In this document: piece by piece, positions 11,076-24,271 of the stretch
Position numbering within the stretch: the stretch's first letter is position 1
How the letters are laid out: the number at the start of each line of letters is the position of its first letter
Assembly (NCBI GenBank): GCA_963978895.1
Contig: OZ022247.1
Coordinates: 14,963,312-15,027,311 of the forward strand
DNA: 64,000 nucleotides
Source: Erpobdella octoculata
Lineage: Eukaryota > Annelida > Clitellata > Hirudinida > Erpobdellidae
Direction: 5' to 3'
Position numbers and translations under genes: made by a program
The notes under the pieces: model-generated
The model's input: the letters and a program-made list of their open reading frames with translations, nothing else
Database searches by the model: none
What the model was told of the DNA's origin: nothing

Positions 11076-12718
11076 AGGTCTATATCAGTACCAGAGACTT
11101 TCCTTTGGAGTAAAAAGTGCACCAGGCATTTTCCAGGAAACAATGGATAATTTAACTTCAGGGTTAAAAGGTTGTGCGGCTTACCTGGACGATGTAATTG
11201 TGACCGGCACAACATTGGAAGAACACAATATGAATGTTTTTGAACTATTCAAACGGATTTCAGATTTTGGATTTAGAGTCAAGATGGACAAGTGCTCTTT
11301 TGCCAAGAAAGAGATTAAATTTCTAGGTCATATTATCAGCAAAGAAGGCCGAAAACCAGACCCAGAAAAAATAACAGCAATTGTAGAAATGCCCCCACCA
11401 AAAAACAGAAAACAGTTAAAATCGTTTTTGGGTATGGTTAGTTACTATTCTGTTTTTGTACCAAAGATGAGACAAATGAGAGGCCCACTAGATGACTTTG
11501 AAAAAAAATGAGAAATTTGAATGGTTAAGACTACACCAGGAATCTTTTACAAGTCTTAAGAAAGTGTTACAATCAAATTTATTGCTTACGCATTATGATC
11601 CCAAAAGAGACATCGTAATAGCTGTTGATGCATGTGAATACGGAATTGGAGCAGTGATTTCACACCGATTTCTTAATGGAACATAAAAAGCAGTCGCTCA
11701 TGCAGGCCGTGCGCTGACTCAAGCAGAAAAGAATAACGGCCAAATAGAAAAAGAAGCTTTAGCCCTAGTTTTTGCAGTAAGAAAATTCCATAGATTTGTT
11801 TATGGAAGGCGGTTTACGCTTTTGACCGATCACAAGCCTCTCTTTTCAGTATTTGGTTCAAAGAAAGGAATATCTGCACACGCTGCAAACAGACTGCAGA
11901 CATGGGAACTGATACTCTTAGCTTATGATTTTGAGACCGAATATTGACGAACAGCAAATTTTGGTCAAGCTGATGCCTTATCAAGACTCATTGATTCCAA
12001 AAAATCAACAGGAAATGAGGATTTGATAATAGCAGGTGTAAACGAAGACATCACAATGATACAAGAGTATACGATGAGACAATTACCTGTTAGTAAGAAA
12101 GATATTCAAATTATGACAGAAGAAGACTCTGAACTCAGAGAGTTAAGTGAGATCATTAAAAAGGGATTTTGGCCAAAAGTTAAACCTGGATCAAACTGGA
12201 ATGCATTCCAAAGTAAAGCAACTGATTTGACTTTACATGATGGCATTCTATTTATGGGTGTAAGAGCAGTAATTCCAAAAAAAACTGCAACAGCGTTTAT
12301 TGAGGATGCTACATCAGGGTCATCCAGGAATTAGGAGAATGAAAATGCTGGCCAGACAGTCGGTGTATTGGCATGGAATCGATAGAGATATTGAAAGTAT
12401 GGTGAAAACCTGTGATGCATGTCAAAAAGCAGCTAAAATGCCTATAAAAAACACGTTGTCACTATGGCCTGAACCATCACAGGCCTGGGAGAGAGTTCAC
12501 ATTGATTTTTCGGGACCAATGAAGAATTCAATGTTTCTGGTTGTTGTGGACGCATATTCAAAATGGCCAGAAATAATAAAAATAAGTGTGGCTACCTCAA
12601 CAACAACAATTCGCGAGCTGAACAGAATGTTTGCTCGGTATGAATTTCCCAAGACATTGGTATCAGATAACGGAACAATGTTTACTTCTATGGAATTTGA
12701 AAGATTTTGTCAGTCAAA
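11076..12718 (+). pseudogene. Gypsy (Ty3) pol: RT-RNaseH-integrase, broken
   Basis: Metaviridae-type polyprotein fragment. It starts in the reverse transcriptase at YQRLSFGVKSAPGIFQ, shortly after a TA-rich tract, with the catalytic YLDDVIV. Next come connection and RNase H segments (IAVDACEYGIGAV, FTLLTDHKPLFSV, FGQADALSRL). The integrase has an HHCC finger (LHQGHPGIRRMK, then CDACQ) and catalytic Asp residues in HIDFSGP and VSDNGTMFTS. It stops at about 12,718, before the catalytic Glu, where it runs into an oppositely oriented Helitron. Lesions: frameshift near 11,500, stops near 11,684 and 11,946, frameshift near 12,310. Confidence 0.88.
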
Positions 12719-13721
12719 ATTTATCAGTCATATCCGAATACATCACTTGTGCTTGGCAAATCGCAAAAAAACTCGTTAATGTTGTTGCTGGAGGTGTTTC
12801 AGCACGTTGAATAATATTCGACGCGTTAAAATAAACTCGTTGACTATTCTCCAGATGCACAGCAAAATGGACAACAGTGGGATGACGTTCGTGAAAAGAG
12901 AATGAGAATATACGCCAAATTGCCTCATTGCAGTTCACATATCTACCAATTTGATAGCGTCTAATCTCGTCATTATCTGAGCTTTGAATGCCAAAAACTG
13001 CCATATCGCTGCCTTTCGTTACATATTTGCAGATGTACTTAATTGACTTTACAGAATTGCAATACTCAACATTGCAATGTGTCTTGAATGTTTTGGAAAG
13101 AAGTGACGAATATGGAACAATCCAACTGTTGTCAACCACGAAATCGTTTCCTTTCACTTTCTTAGTGACAGTTCGACCGTTATCATCGGGTGATCGACGT
13201 CGATATAATGGATAGCCATCAGTGCCAGTGATGGTCTCTGTCGTAAATTTTCGTGGATGACGTTTGAAACACTTGCCGTCGACCATGCACGGTGATTGGC
13301 GGTTGATGGCGACACACGGTCCATGAATCATATTCATAACTACAACATCCTGTAGGTCTGGATCGATTTCGGGATCAGCAATCTCGGCATTTATGATATC
13401 ATCTATTTGGTCAGGTCTAATTTTTTCAACTAATCAAATGAGAATGTGTGCATGAGGCAAGTCTCGTTTTTGCCATTCGATTGAATACATCCAGCATCGA
13501 GTATCACCAAAAACGTGTTGCTTTATAATGTAGTTCATCAGGGACCGAATTTTTTGTTTGAAGACACGTGCGGTGATGTCGTGCCGATCACTTGATGTTT
13601 GTCCGGGAAGCAGCATTTGAACAATTTCAATCCACTTTGGATTACAGGTGAAGGTAATGAATAGATCTGGCCGACCGTAATGACGAACATATGTCATTGC
13701 ATCCTGCGCATATTCATGCAT
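12719..13721 (-). pseudogene. Helitron Rep (HUH) endonuclease domain
   Basis: Replication initiator-like domain of Helitron proteins. Seen: RPDLFITFTCNPKW, IEWQKRDLPHAHIL (the HxH metal site), then after one in-frame TGA (near 13,431) CVAINRQSPCMVDGKC, KYICKYVTKG (the Y-x2-K-Y active-site region) and GRYVNCNEAIWRIF. Apart from that TGA the frame is open for about 1 kb. It ends where the gypsy sequence starts, so the helicase part is gone. Confidence 0.85.
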
Positions 13722-13773
13722 ATGGCGCGGACTACCTATATAAGTAACCGGTAGAATAGTTAATCAACCAATG

Positions 13774-13950
13774 TTAGCTGCATCTCCTTCGGTGCTCTTG
13801 TCTTCGGGAAGCACGAAGCCGGGCCATACTAACGCGGCGCCTTTCTCGCGCTAATTCCAGTTCTTCCGCGGTGGATTGGTTAACATTTTTCTGATGCCTA
13901 ATTGCCTGACGGCTATTTTGGGAAAGATTAGATCTTCTGGGTCGCGGCAT
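13774..13950 (-). CDS. Helitron N-terminal short basic frame
   Basis: A 58-codon frame from ATG at 13,950 to TAA at 13,774, starting MPRPRRSNLSQNSRQAI and continuing with a very Arg-rich stretch (ELARERRRVSMARLRASRR). This resembles the N-terminal lead of Helitron polyproteins. It is separated from the Rep domain by about 50 bp, so an internal deletion probably split one original protein. Confidence 0.55.
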   Translation of the reverse strand: MPRPRRSNLSQNSRQAIRHQKNVNQSTAEELELARERRRVSMARLRASRRQEHRRRCS

Positions 13951-14608
13951 TGTTTTGTTATTAATAATGTTTTTGTTAAAAGTAATAAAACTTTAAAACT
14001 CGCAAATTAATTCCAACGAACGAAAATATAATATTGACAGAACAGCATTGACACTTTGTTAATGCCAAATGGAAAACGGAAAATGCGAAACTAAAAATCA
14101 TATATCTATGCTAAAAATATCTTTTATATTTTTATGGCCCATAAACAATTATTTTATTTTATATTTTAATTGAAAAAGATATTTACTTAATTTTGTTCTG
14201 TGAGATTTTCAATTGTAAACAATGAAATAGTCAGAAAATTTAATAACATGCGCTCTACCCCATTTGCGCATAAATGTCATGTCGCGGAAAATTAAACATC
14301 TGTATATCTCGATAACCCAAACTCCAAATTGAAAATTTATTTTGTCCGTAAGACCAAATAGATGGTGCTCTACAACTTTGCCATTTGAAGTTTTTTTCTA
14401 GGACGCACTGTTAAGGCTGTATAGCTACCGGGGTACATACTGCGGTCCCCATGGGCCACTCCATGATTCTATGTCAATATTTTTTAGTTATTCTGTTAAT
14501 AGGAGCTGAGAGAAATCCAATAAATCAAAAATCTCTAAAATCGGTTCAGCCGTTCTTGAGTTATAAGTGTCGTAACACAAACCCGACTTCCTTTTATATA
14601 TATAGGTG

Positions 14609-14656
14609 ATAAAAAAGATTATACGCACACAGAATGTCACAAGAGCACAAATATAC

Positions 14657-14658
<2 letters not shown>
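14609..14658 (-). repeat. Gypsy LTR fragment
   Basis: Matches LTR-like sequence at 18,870-18,915 and 19,175-19,225 (shared CAATGTCACAAG...GCACAAATATA block). It is the distal part of the 3' LTR of the minus-strand gypsy element. Confidence 0.55.

Positions 14659-14721
<63 letters not shown>
14659..14721. repeat. (TA)n microsatellite
   Basis: TA tract at the left edge of the tRNA-like array. Confidence 0.95.
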
Positions 14722-14727
<6 letters not shown>

Positions 14728-14836
14728 GGAAACATAGCGTTGATATGTTTTTACGAGCCACATATATCAAAAACTTGGATGGCTTACAATCCACCACGAA
14801 ATAACGCAAATATAAATGTCTCAACTTCAGACTCGA
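14722..14836 (-). repeat. tRNA-like family A, inverted 3' half unit
   Basis: Reverse-oriented 3' half of the unit (from the B-box region to the terminal hairpin). It meets the first forward unit at 14,836/14,837, giving a head-to-head junction. Confidence 0.85.
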
Positions 14837-15906
<1,070 letters not shown>

Positions 15907-15952
15907 CCCCCCTCTTTGAAAAATGAACGCGTCAGTGTTTCTGATTTCATCA

Positions 15953-17740
15953 TCACTCCCTTGACGTCCTAAGAAAGTCAGCACCGATGTTTTCCTTGCC
16001 TTTGATGTAGTTTACTTTAAACATATTCTCAATCTCTATCTCTCTGCGTGTTGTGTCAACAGGGCGGGCGTCTCCGAAGATTGTCGAATTCAAATTTTCA
16101 TTTTTCCCCTCTCCTCCATGCTGGCTTTTAGGCAGAAGATTGAGGCTTTGTCTTTCTTCTGGCGGATTCAAAGCTTGAAAATTTGCCTCAACTTTATTTC
16201 CCAACTTTGAAGTGGCACACGTGTTTTTTTCTTGCTTTGATAAAGATCCGAGTTAGCCGACGTTTCTCTATAATTTGCCCGATCATTTCTCTGTGTGCTG
16301 TCGTAGTTAGGAGCGGGTTTCTGGGGTTTCCAACCAAAGCGTTTCCCTGCAGCCATTGCATCCAAACTTCTTACTCCTTCAACATTTCCCAGCACCAGAT
16401 CGCAAAGTAAGTTTTTCATGCACACAACCTCTCTGATTCCTCTGAACTAGTCTGTTTTGATTTTTACCACTGCTGTTGGAGCTACCCGAACTGTGCGATC
16501 GATCAATACACAGGGTCTTGTTCTTCCGGTCATCTGACGCGGGTGCACTAATGATTCCTTTATCATTATGGCAGTCAGCCAGTGTCCCACAAAACTTTTA
16601 CCGGTTTTTTGTTCACAAACCCTCTGGTTAATTTAAACTTTTCTCCTGAGTGAAAGCAACCATCCGCTATTACCGGTGAAACGCAGCCACATTTTAATTG
16701 GACCTCATTCATTTTACCTTCCATCACCATGGCCGCGCATGCATTCACTACTCTAGAATCTTTGCATGGTGGTGTCATGGTGGCCTCTCTACGCGCTTGG
16801 CACATGACTGGAGTTGCTTGAGTGCCTTGCCTGCAGTCCCTCGCCAAATGCCTAACCAGATGACAATCCTTTGCCATATGGCCCAGCTTATTGCAATTGT
16901 AACAGCATGGTCCAACCATTCCTGAGTCAATATCTGATTGACCACGATTTCCGCTAATCCTGCTTAGGTTTTCGACTTTTGCTAATTTTTTCTCTGGGTG
17001 GGCTTGATTGTACTTGTTGACCCAGCGACTTAACTAATTGACGTCACCGCTTTCTTTCTCCAACAAATATTCAGCTATTCCCGACGGACACTTTCCAAAG
17101 AACTGCTCTTTTAAAAACAAAAACAATGAGTTTCTTGTACCCGCGAGATCCACCCAGCGCCTCAGGCAACTATCTAGTCGCACTAGATACTGTTCCCAAG
17201 TCTCTTCTGGTTCAAGCTTTGACTCTCGAAACTTTATGCGGTAGTTTTTTGCCGACTTCCCAAAACGACGAAGAAGTGCCTCTTTTACCGACCCGTAATC
17301 CTGCATCTGACTATCGCTGAGTTGGCCAAACACTTCCAATGTCTTCGCTCTCAGCCGAAAACCCAGAAGCATTCCCCAACCCTTTTTTGGGTAATCATTT
17401 GCCGTGGCCAATGCCTCAAAACGGAGCAGAAAAGCGTCCACGTCGTCACCTTCCGAGAACTTTGGATATGGAATCTTTGTTACCTTAACCGTCGGCTTTG
17501 GCTCTTTTTTTGTTAGGGCTTCCAATTCCAGCTTCTTCAATTCTAATTCATGTTGACGTTGATCTATTTTATCTTCACGTTCACGTGCTTGTTGAGCTAT
17601 TTTATCTTCACGTTCCCGTTCCCGCTCTTCCCGTTCTTGTTGTGCTATTTTATCTTCCCGCTCCTGCTAAGCCTTTTTTTCTTCCTGCTGAGCCTTTTTT
17701 TCTTCCCGCTCCTCCATTCTAACTCTTTCTTCATCTTTTA
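15953..17740 (-). pseudogene. Gypsy gag-protease with deleted pol
   Basis: Minus-strand gypsy element. A charged Glu/Arg-rich N-terminal coil (about 17,740-17,550) leads to gag with the core KFSEGDDVDAFLLRFEALA and ETWEQYLVRLDSCLRRW, then a CCHC knuckle CYNCNKLGHMAKDC. The protease start VLWDTG is followed after a stop by TAIMIKESLVHPRQMTG and LCDLVLGNVEGV. RT, most of RNase H and integrase are absent; the frame resumes at the RNase H end FKVNYIKGKENIGADFL (15,953-16,040). Several stops and shifts show it is dead. PBS-like TTGGTGACC lies near 17,855. Confidence 0.85.
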
Positions 17741-18164
17741 ATTATTTGACAAAATTCTTCAATTCCTCTCCGGAAAAAAAAATTTGATCACTTGTGATCA
17801 AATCACTCCAGAAAATATATTTACGGATGAAAATGCGTAAATACGTCGAGGTCACCAATGTAAATGTAGAGGAATATGCTTTCTAGCGATTCGTAACGTT
17901 AAAGTCGAAGTTATTTATAACACAATATTTCTCGAATTTATTTCAACTTTATTATTCTTCGTTGAATATAAACTTTTACTTGACTCAAAACTGAATTATC
18001 TCCCTTTGTAGAATTTCGCACGGTTCTAACAAATCTTTTGATAATTAAAATTTCTCTACCAAAAACATATTCTCTTTTAATTGAAGACCCCTAATAGGAA
18101 AAAGACCAATGACAATTATGTATATATATATATATATATATATTCACATAAATATATACATATA

Positions 18165-18538
18165 TAAGTTTAAGTTTGAGTTTATTTGGATTTCAAGCGC
18201 CCTTTTGTGTAACACCTCAGGGCTCCTTTTACAATAAAAACAACAAAACAAAACAATAAAAATAAAGCAAAAAATAATATAAAACACAAAAATCAGCATG
18301 TCAGGAAAAATGAAATAATTTCTCTCTGATCATCAATTTGGATAGGATTTCGCAAACAGAAATGTCTTTAGCTCGGCCTTAAATAAACTCAATGTAGTGG
18401 CTTCTCGGATGCTGGCAGGCAACATGTTCCATGTTGCCGGTCCTGCTATACTGAAGGCTCGACTGCCGTAAGTTTTTGTTCGAGTTATGGGAACAACTAG
18501 ATCACCACGACTAGCAGATCTATGACGAGATAAGTAAG
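18165..18538 (-). pseudogene. CR1/L2-like LINE C-terminal fragment and 3' UTR
   Basis: The frame ending at 18,333 reads TRTKTYGSRAFSIAGPATWN, then MLPASIREATTLSLFKAELK, the conserved C-terminal end of many CR1/L2/Rex-type LINE reverse transcriptases. The upstream part is lost in a TA microsatellite. About 170 bp of 3' UTR follow. Confidence 0.75.
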
Positions 18539-18544
18539 AATTGT

Positions 18545-18548
18545 TATG

Positions 18549-18632
<84 letters not shown>

Positions 18633-18680
18633 CCCATACATTCATACATATATATATATATATATATTCAGACAAATAAC

Positions 18681-18734
<54 letters not shown>

Positions 18735-18811
18735 ACATATATATATACATATACATACATATATACATACATATACATATACCCATACATTCATACATAT
18801 ATATACATTCA

Positions 18812-18867
<56 letters not shown>

Positions 18868-19058
18868 TAATGATAAAAAAAAATTATACGCACACACAAT
18901 GTCACAAGGGCACAAATATACATATATACATACATATATATATATACACATACATACATACATAAATGACTATTGTTTAAACATATCCAATCATTATATA
19001 TACATATATATATACATACCCATACATTCATACATATATACATATATTCAGACAAATA

Positions 19059-19094
<36 letters not shown>

Positions 19095-19285
19095 TTATAT
19101 ATATACATATACATACATATATACATACATATACATATACCCATACATTCAGACATACATATATATATATTATATTAATGATAAAAAAAAATTATACGCT
19201 CACACAATGTCACAAGAGCACAAATATACATATATACATATATATACATACATATATATATATATATACACATACATACATACAT
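18545..19285. repeat. Mixed (TA)n / (CATA)n microsatellites
   Basis: Several long TA and CATA runs separated by short LTR-like segments. All reading frames across them are low-complexity artefacts. Confidence 0.9.
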
Positions 19286-19396
19286 AAATGACTATTGTTT
19301 AAACATATCCAATCATTATAAAATGCACACATAATAAAATTAAATAAACAAATATCACGAAAATACGTAAGATGAACCATCTTCATCTTACAGGTT

Positions 19397-21817
19397 CCAT
19401 GAATATTTATTACTTGTTTTGTTTATCATTGTTTATTGGGCATACAAAAACACATTAAAGAAACACATACAAATTGAAATAAAAGCATGCAACAAAAAAT
19501 GAATGAGTAGTGCCCAAAAGGAACATCCGAAGAGATGAATCTCGCTTGAGGATGACCAGTGCAGATGAAACATTTACGAATAATAATAATACAGGTACAT
19601 ACAATACAATAAATTTAGAATGGTAAAATAACTGAAATAAATTACTAAGATGAACAAAATAACAAAATTTAACATTTAATAATATACAATATACGTTCGA
19701 ATCTGAGATGATAGAATATATTATAATTTTAATAAGTGAGATTTAAGACGAGATTTAAATAATGAAAAGGACTCAGAGGACTGTATTGAAATAGGGATGA
19801 CTGAATATGTACGCGGACCTAAACATTTAATAGAGAAGGTTTTTAGTCTTGTGTTTGCAAATTCTGGACGGAAAAGATTAGATGATCGCAAAAAATGGGT
19901 ATGAATATCGGACGACTTTAAGAAGAAATCATGAAAGGATTGAGGTAGAGTAGAATTAGAATATTTATACATAAAAGAACCAATTTGAAACAGATTGACT
20001 TGATAAATGTTTAAAAGCTTATGTTCAGTAAATTTTGACTTACAAAAAGAAAGAGGATGTAAAAAAAAAATAATACGGATGAGTCGTTTGAGCAAAATGT
20101 GTAAAGAAAGAAGACGAGTTGGGTAATTAGAAGCCCAAACAATATTGCAGTAAGAAATATAGGGAAAGACAAATGCATAATACAACATAATACAAGTTTT
20201 TGAGTCTATAAAACGACGTAATCTATACATAATTCCAATATACTTAGAAACTTTAGATTTAACATGCTTAATGTGATCAGTCCATGTTAAATGTTGATCA
20301 AGAAACACACCTAAAAATCTATATGAGGTGACACGGGTAATAGAAACACCAGAAATGTTGAGACATGACTTTGTAACAATAGATTTACTCTTTGGATGAA
20401 ATATGATATAGTTGGTTTTTTTTACATTTAAAGAAAGCTTATTGGCACAAAACCAATCATAAATACATATGAGACCATTATTAACGCTGTCAAATAAAAT
20501 GTTCAAATTGTCACCAGAAGCAAACAGACTAGTGTCATCAGCAAATAAAGAAAAACTGAACAGGTTAGAAATTAAAGGTAAGTCATTGATATATATAATA
20601 AATAGGAGTGGACCCAATATAGAGCCCTGTGGTACGCCACAGTTGATGGGTAAAGATTGTGATAACACATTGTTGTAGCAGACATATTGTGATCGGTTCT
20701 TCATGTAATCCCGAAACCAGTCAAGAGGAACTCCCCGGACTCCATAGTACTCAAGCTTCTTCAATAATATTTCATGATTTACAGTGTCAAATGCTTTTGC
20801 AAGGTCTAGGAATAGGCCAATGCCAAAGTTTCCTTGATCTAGAGCTTCAGCGATTTTGGATTGAAGAACAACTAGTGGCATGTATGTGGAGTGGTTTTTT
20901 CTAAATCCATATTGGTATGGTGAAAGGAGAGAAAACTTTGAAAGGTAACTGTATAACCTTGTGTGCATAACTTTTACAAAGAATTTGGAAAAATAAGATA
21001 ATATTGAAATGGGCCGATAATTTGTTACATTATTTTTTTCACCGGATTTATGAAGTGGAACAACTTTAGCAATTTTCAATTGGTCAGGAAATATTCCAAA
21101 TGTTAGGGAACTATTGATCAGAGATGTTAGAGGAGAGACAATTAGTTGGATAGATTGACTTGCTATTAGAGGATCAATACCATCTGGACCACAACTTCTA
21201 GATGTTTTTAAACTTTTTGCAATTTTGAGGATTTCAGTTGATGTTACTGGTGTGACATTCATGGAATCGACCACTTGGTTCTTGAGGAAGTCAGTGAAAT
21301 AAGAACCCTGAGAGTGAATTTGTTTTGCAAGGCTTGACCCAATGTTTGAGAAATACTTGTTAAACATATCAGCAATCAGAGAAGGTGAACTTATTTCGGA
21401 TCCATCATTTGTGAGAAATGTTTCCTGATGCTCTTTTGATTTGAATTGGCCTAGTAAATTCTTTATCAATTTCCAGATTGCATTAATATTACCTTCATAA
21501 GATTCAAATTTAGAAGAGTAGTGTTGTTTGATTGTGGTTGTTTTTAAGGATTTAAATTTATTGCGACAAGTTATGAATTTTCTTCTATTTTCTTCTGATG
21601 GGTGTTTTAAAAAATTACGATAGAGAATGTTCTTTTTACGGCAGTGTCTGAAAAGTGTAAAGTTCATCCATTCATGGTCAAATTTTACTTTTTTCTGTCT
21701 GGGTTTCTCTAGAGGAAAACAGAAATTATATGCAAGGAGATATTCTTTCACAAATAATGAATAAGCAGATGTCACTTTGTTTTTCTTTGTATATGTATTC
21801 TTTTCTCCATTTGGCAC
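19397..21817 (-). pseudogene. LINE reverse transcriptase (CR1/Jockey-like), 5' truncated
   Basis: One open frame of 698 codons (21,817-19,721) plus about 320 bp of 3' UTR with AATAAACAA near the end. Reverse transcriptase blocks: LKTSRSCGPDGIDP, KVVPLHKSGEKNNVTNYRPI, YQYGFRKNHST, GLFLDLAKAFDTVNH, GVPQGSILGPLLFIIYINDL and the catalytic FADDTSLF. The C-terminal SLFKSRLKSHLL motif is typical of this LINE group. The AP endonuclease and ORF1 are missing. The RT domain has no visible stop, so this is one of the youngest insertions here. Confidence 0.88.
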
Positions 21818-22190
21818 ATTAATTTTTGTCTGTATTTATGTTTTTTGTCCGTTTGAGTTTCATTGTTTTCTTTTGTGCCCAATAAACAAAAAAGAATTAC
21901 CAATGCACTGTGGCTCTGACCTTAGGCTGTAACATGACAATATAAAGTTGTATTATCTTCTGATTCTGACCTAAACGGGTTAATTTTGTTAGTTTCCGTA
22001 CTTTGAGTAATTTTGACGCACCACGAAGAGGAGGATGTTTGGGAGACTTTTAGTTATGAATTACATTTTGTTTAGTTTCTTTGGTTTTTAATTTTTTTCA
22101 AGCTAGTTCAAGCTAATGCATTGTATGCAAGTGTAGTTGTAAGGCGATTAAGGCGTTTGTTAAATTAAAATAAAATGAATTATGAATAAG
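21818..22190. other. No gene recognised
   Basis: AT-rich. A GCCCAATAAACAAAAAAG segment near 21,872 resembles the end of the neighbouring LINE 3' UTR but on the opposite strand. Nothing else was identified. Confidence 0.4.
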
Positions 22191-23560
22191 CTAGCAGCGC
22201 CCGTCGCGGCTTCGCTCGCTTGAAATTATAGAATTTGAACCGTACATCCAGAGTAGAGTACTGCACGGCCCGTCTACAACTTGGCACGGCCCGGTTCATA
22301 AGCTAAAATTCCAGGCCCGGCACGTCTAATTTGGGCCAGGTCCGTTTTACAGGCCTACAATTTCTATATACTTGGCAAAAAATCTCGGCTCGTCCCACCT
22401 TGACCTCAGGTTTGGCCGGCCCAACTGAAAACCATAAAATCACGGCCTGGCCTGGCCTGGCCCGTGCAGTACTCTAATCCATACAGACTTACACAGATTT
22501 TTTAGACCTGGCATGGCTTAATATTTCGGCCTAAACTGGCTTGTTTCATAAGCACACAAGTCGAGGCCTGGCTTGGTTCGTGATGGACTGGACTTCGTCA
22601 ATTTTAACGGGTAAAAAAACTAATTTTTCAAAACATAATGAAATACGTATCTTATTATTTTTAAAAAGAAAAACCTAACTAGTAAATTTTAATGTTTTCA
22701 CAATTACAGTTATTGAGTTTTCAAGCAAATAATCCTTTTCTGCACCCTTTATTTTTAGTCCTGAAAGACAAAACATAAAAAAATGGTAAAACAGGTGTAA
22801 CTTTATTTTCCATATAGTAATTGAATACCAATTTCTGTAGTATTTTCAGTTTCGAAATGGCAGTTATTCAAAGAAAAAAATAACCCTATCTTCCTACCCT
22901 CATTTGAAATCCTGGAAACCAAATTTTCAAAAATTATTAATTCATGTATTTTGTTATTTTGTAAAAATAATTTTGGTACTAAATTGCAAAACTTTTACAA
23001 TTTTAGTTTTTGGAGTTTTTAAGCAAATATTCTTTCTTTCTACGCCACATATGAGGTCCTAGAGACCAAATTATCAAAAATTGGTAAATCACGTAAATTT
23101 TTATTTTTCGAGTAGATACTAAATACTAATTTTTACATTTGTTGCACTTATAGTTTTTGAGTAGCAGTTATTCTAAAAAAAAAAACAAATAACTATAATT
23201 TCCACCCTACATTTGAAGTCCTGGAAACCAAATTCTCAAGAAATGGCAAAACAGCTATCTTTTTATTTTTTAAGAGGAACCTAGATACCAAATTTTAGAA
23301 TCGTCTCATTTTTGGTTTTTGTGATATGCGTTGTTTTAGAAAAAAATTGTTGTTAACTTCCCTGTTATATGAAATATCATACTCTGAGGAGTAAAGTTTT
23401 CAAAAACTCTTTCTTAGTGAGTGCTTACGGTACATAAATTCCAAATTTCACGTTCCTACGATGAGGCGTTTTAGCTCGGCGTTGATTATCATACACCATA
23501 TGGAGCAAAAATTAAAAAAATCTTTTTTTAGTGGATGCTTACACTATAAAAGCAGGGTAA
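22191..23560 (-). mobile_element. Non-autonomous Helitron C
   Basis: The 3' end CTAG is at 22,191 with the same GCGAGCGAAGCCGCG hairpin region as Helitron A. The interior holds the same repeated blocks (CTGGAAACCAAATTTTC). The 5' part includes the shared GATGAGGCGTTTTAGCTCGG (about 23,460), but the TC terminus is not intact; a short extra copy of the flank is seen at 23,505-23,560. Confidence 0.72.
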
Positions 23561-23627
23561 AAATTGCCGGGGGGTGGGGGGGGGGTTGGATTACAGCATC
23601 GAGATACAACAATCTTGAATGTTGGCG

Positions 23628-24207
23628 GGTGGGTGGGTGGGTGGATGGATGGATGGATGGATGGATGGATGGATGGATGGATGGATGGATGGATGGATGG
23701 ATGGATGGATGGATGGATGGATGGATGGATGGATGGATGGATGGATGGATGGATGGATGGATGGATGGATGGATGGATGGATGGATGGATGGATGGATGG
23801 ATGGATGGATGGATGGATGGATGGATGGATGGATGGATGGATGGATGGATGGATGGATGGATGGATGGATGGATGGATGGATGGATGGATGGATGGATGG
23901 ATGGATGGATGGATGGATGGATGGATGGATGGATGGATGGATGGATGGATGGATGGATGGATGGATGGATGGATGGATGGATGGATGGATGGATGGATGG
24001 ATGGATGGATGGATGGATGGATGGATGGATGGATGGATGGATGGATGGATGGATGGATGGATGGATGGATGGATGGATGGATGGATGGATGGATGGATGG
24101 ATGGATGGATGGATGGATGGATGGATGGATGGATGGATGGATGGATGGATGGATGGATGGATGGATGGATGGATGGATGGATGGAGATGGATGGATGGAT
24201 GGATGGT
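23628..24207. repeat. (GGAT)n microsatellite, ~575 bp
   Basis: Near-perfect GGAT tetranucleotide with one AGAT interruption near 24,184. It is open in all frames (WMDG or HPSI repeats), and none is a gene. Confidence 0.98.
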
Positions 24208-24271
24208 TTTCGATCTTTCATGTCATAACTAAGAAGTTAATTGGAAATATTCTGACACCTATTTTTTATTT

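Larger units (their letters stand above)
12719..14608 (-). mobile_element. Autonomous-type Helitron, 3' truncated
   Basis: On the minus strand the element begins near 14,608 (TCACC then TATATATAAAAGGAAGTC). It carries a short basic N-terminal frame and a Rep domain and is cut at about 12,719 against the gypsy fragment. The helicase domain and the 3' CTAG hairpin are missing. Confidence 0.7.
17865..19396 (-). repeat. Gypsy 5' LTR region, expanded by insertions
   Basis: Starts at 19,396 (TGTAAGATG on the minus strand) and ends before the PBS-like TTGGTGACC. It contains two copies of an AAATGACTATTGTTTAAACAT block (18,965 and 19,286), two copies of the CAATGTCACAAG block, long TA/CATA microsatellites and a LINE 3' fragment. 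The LTR has therefore been duplicated and invaded. Confidence 0.55.

Noticed and set aside
17498..17741. Pro/Leu/Phe-rich plus-strand frames
   Set aside because: Antisense of the Glu/Arg-rich coil of the gypsy gag.
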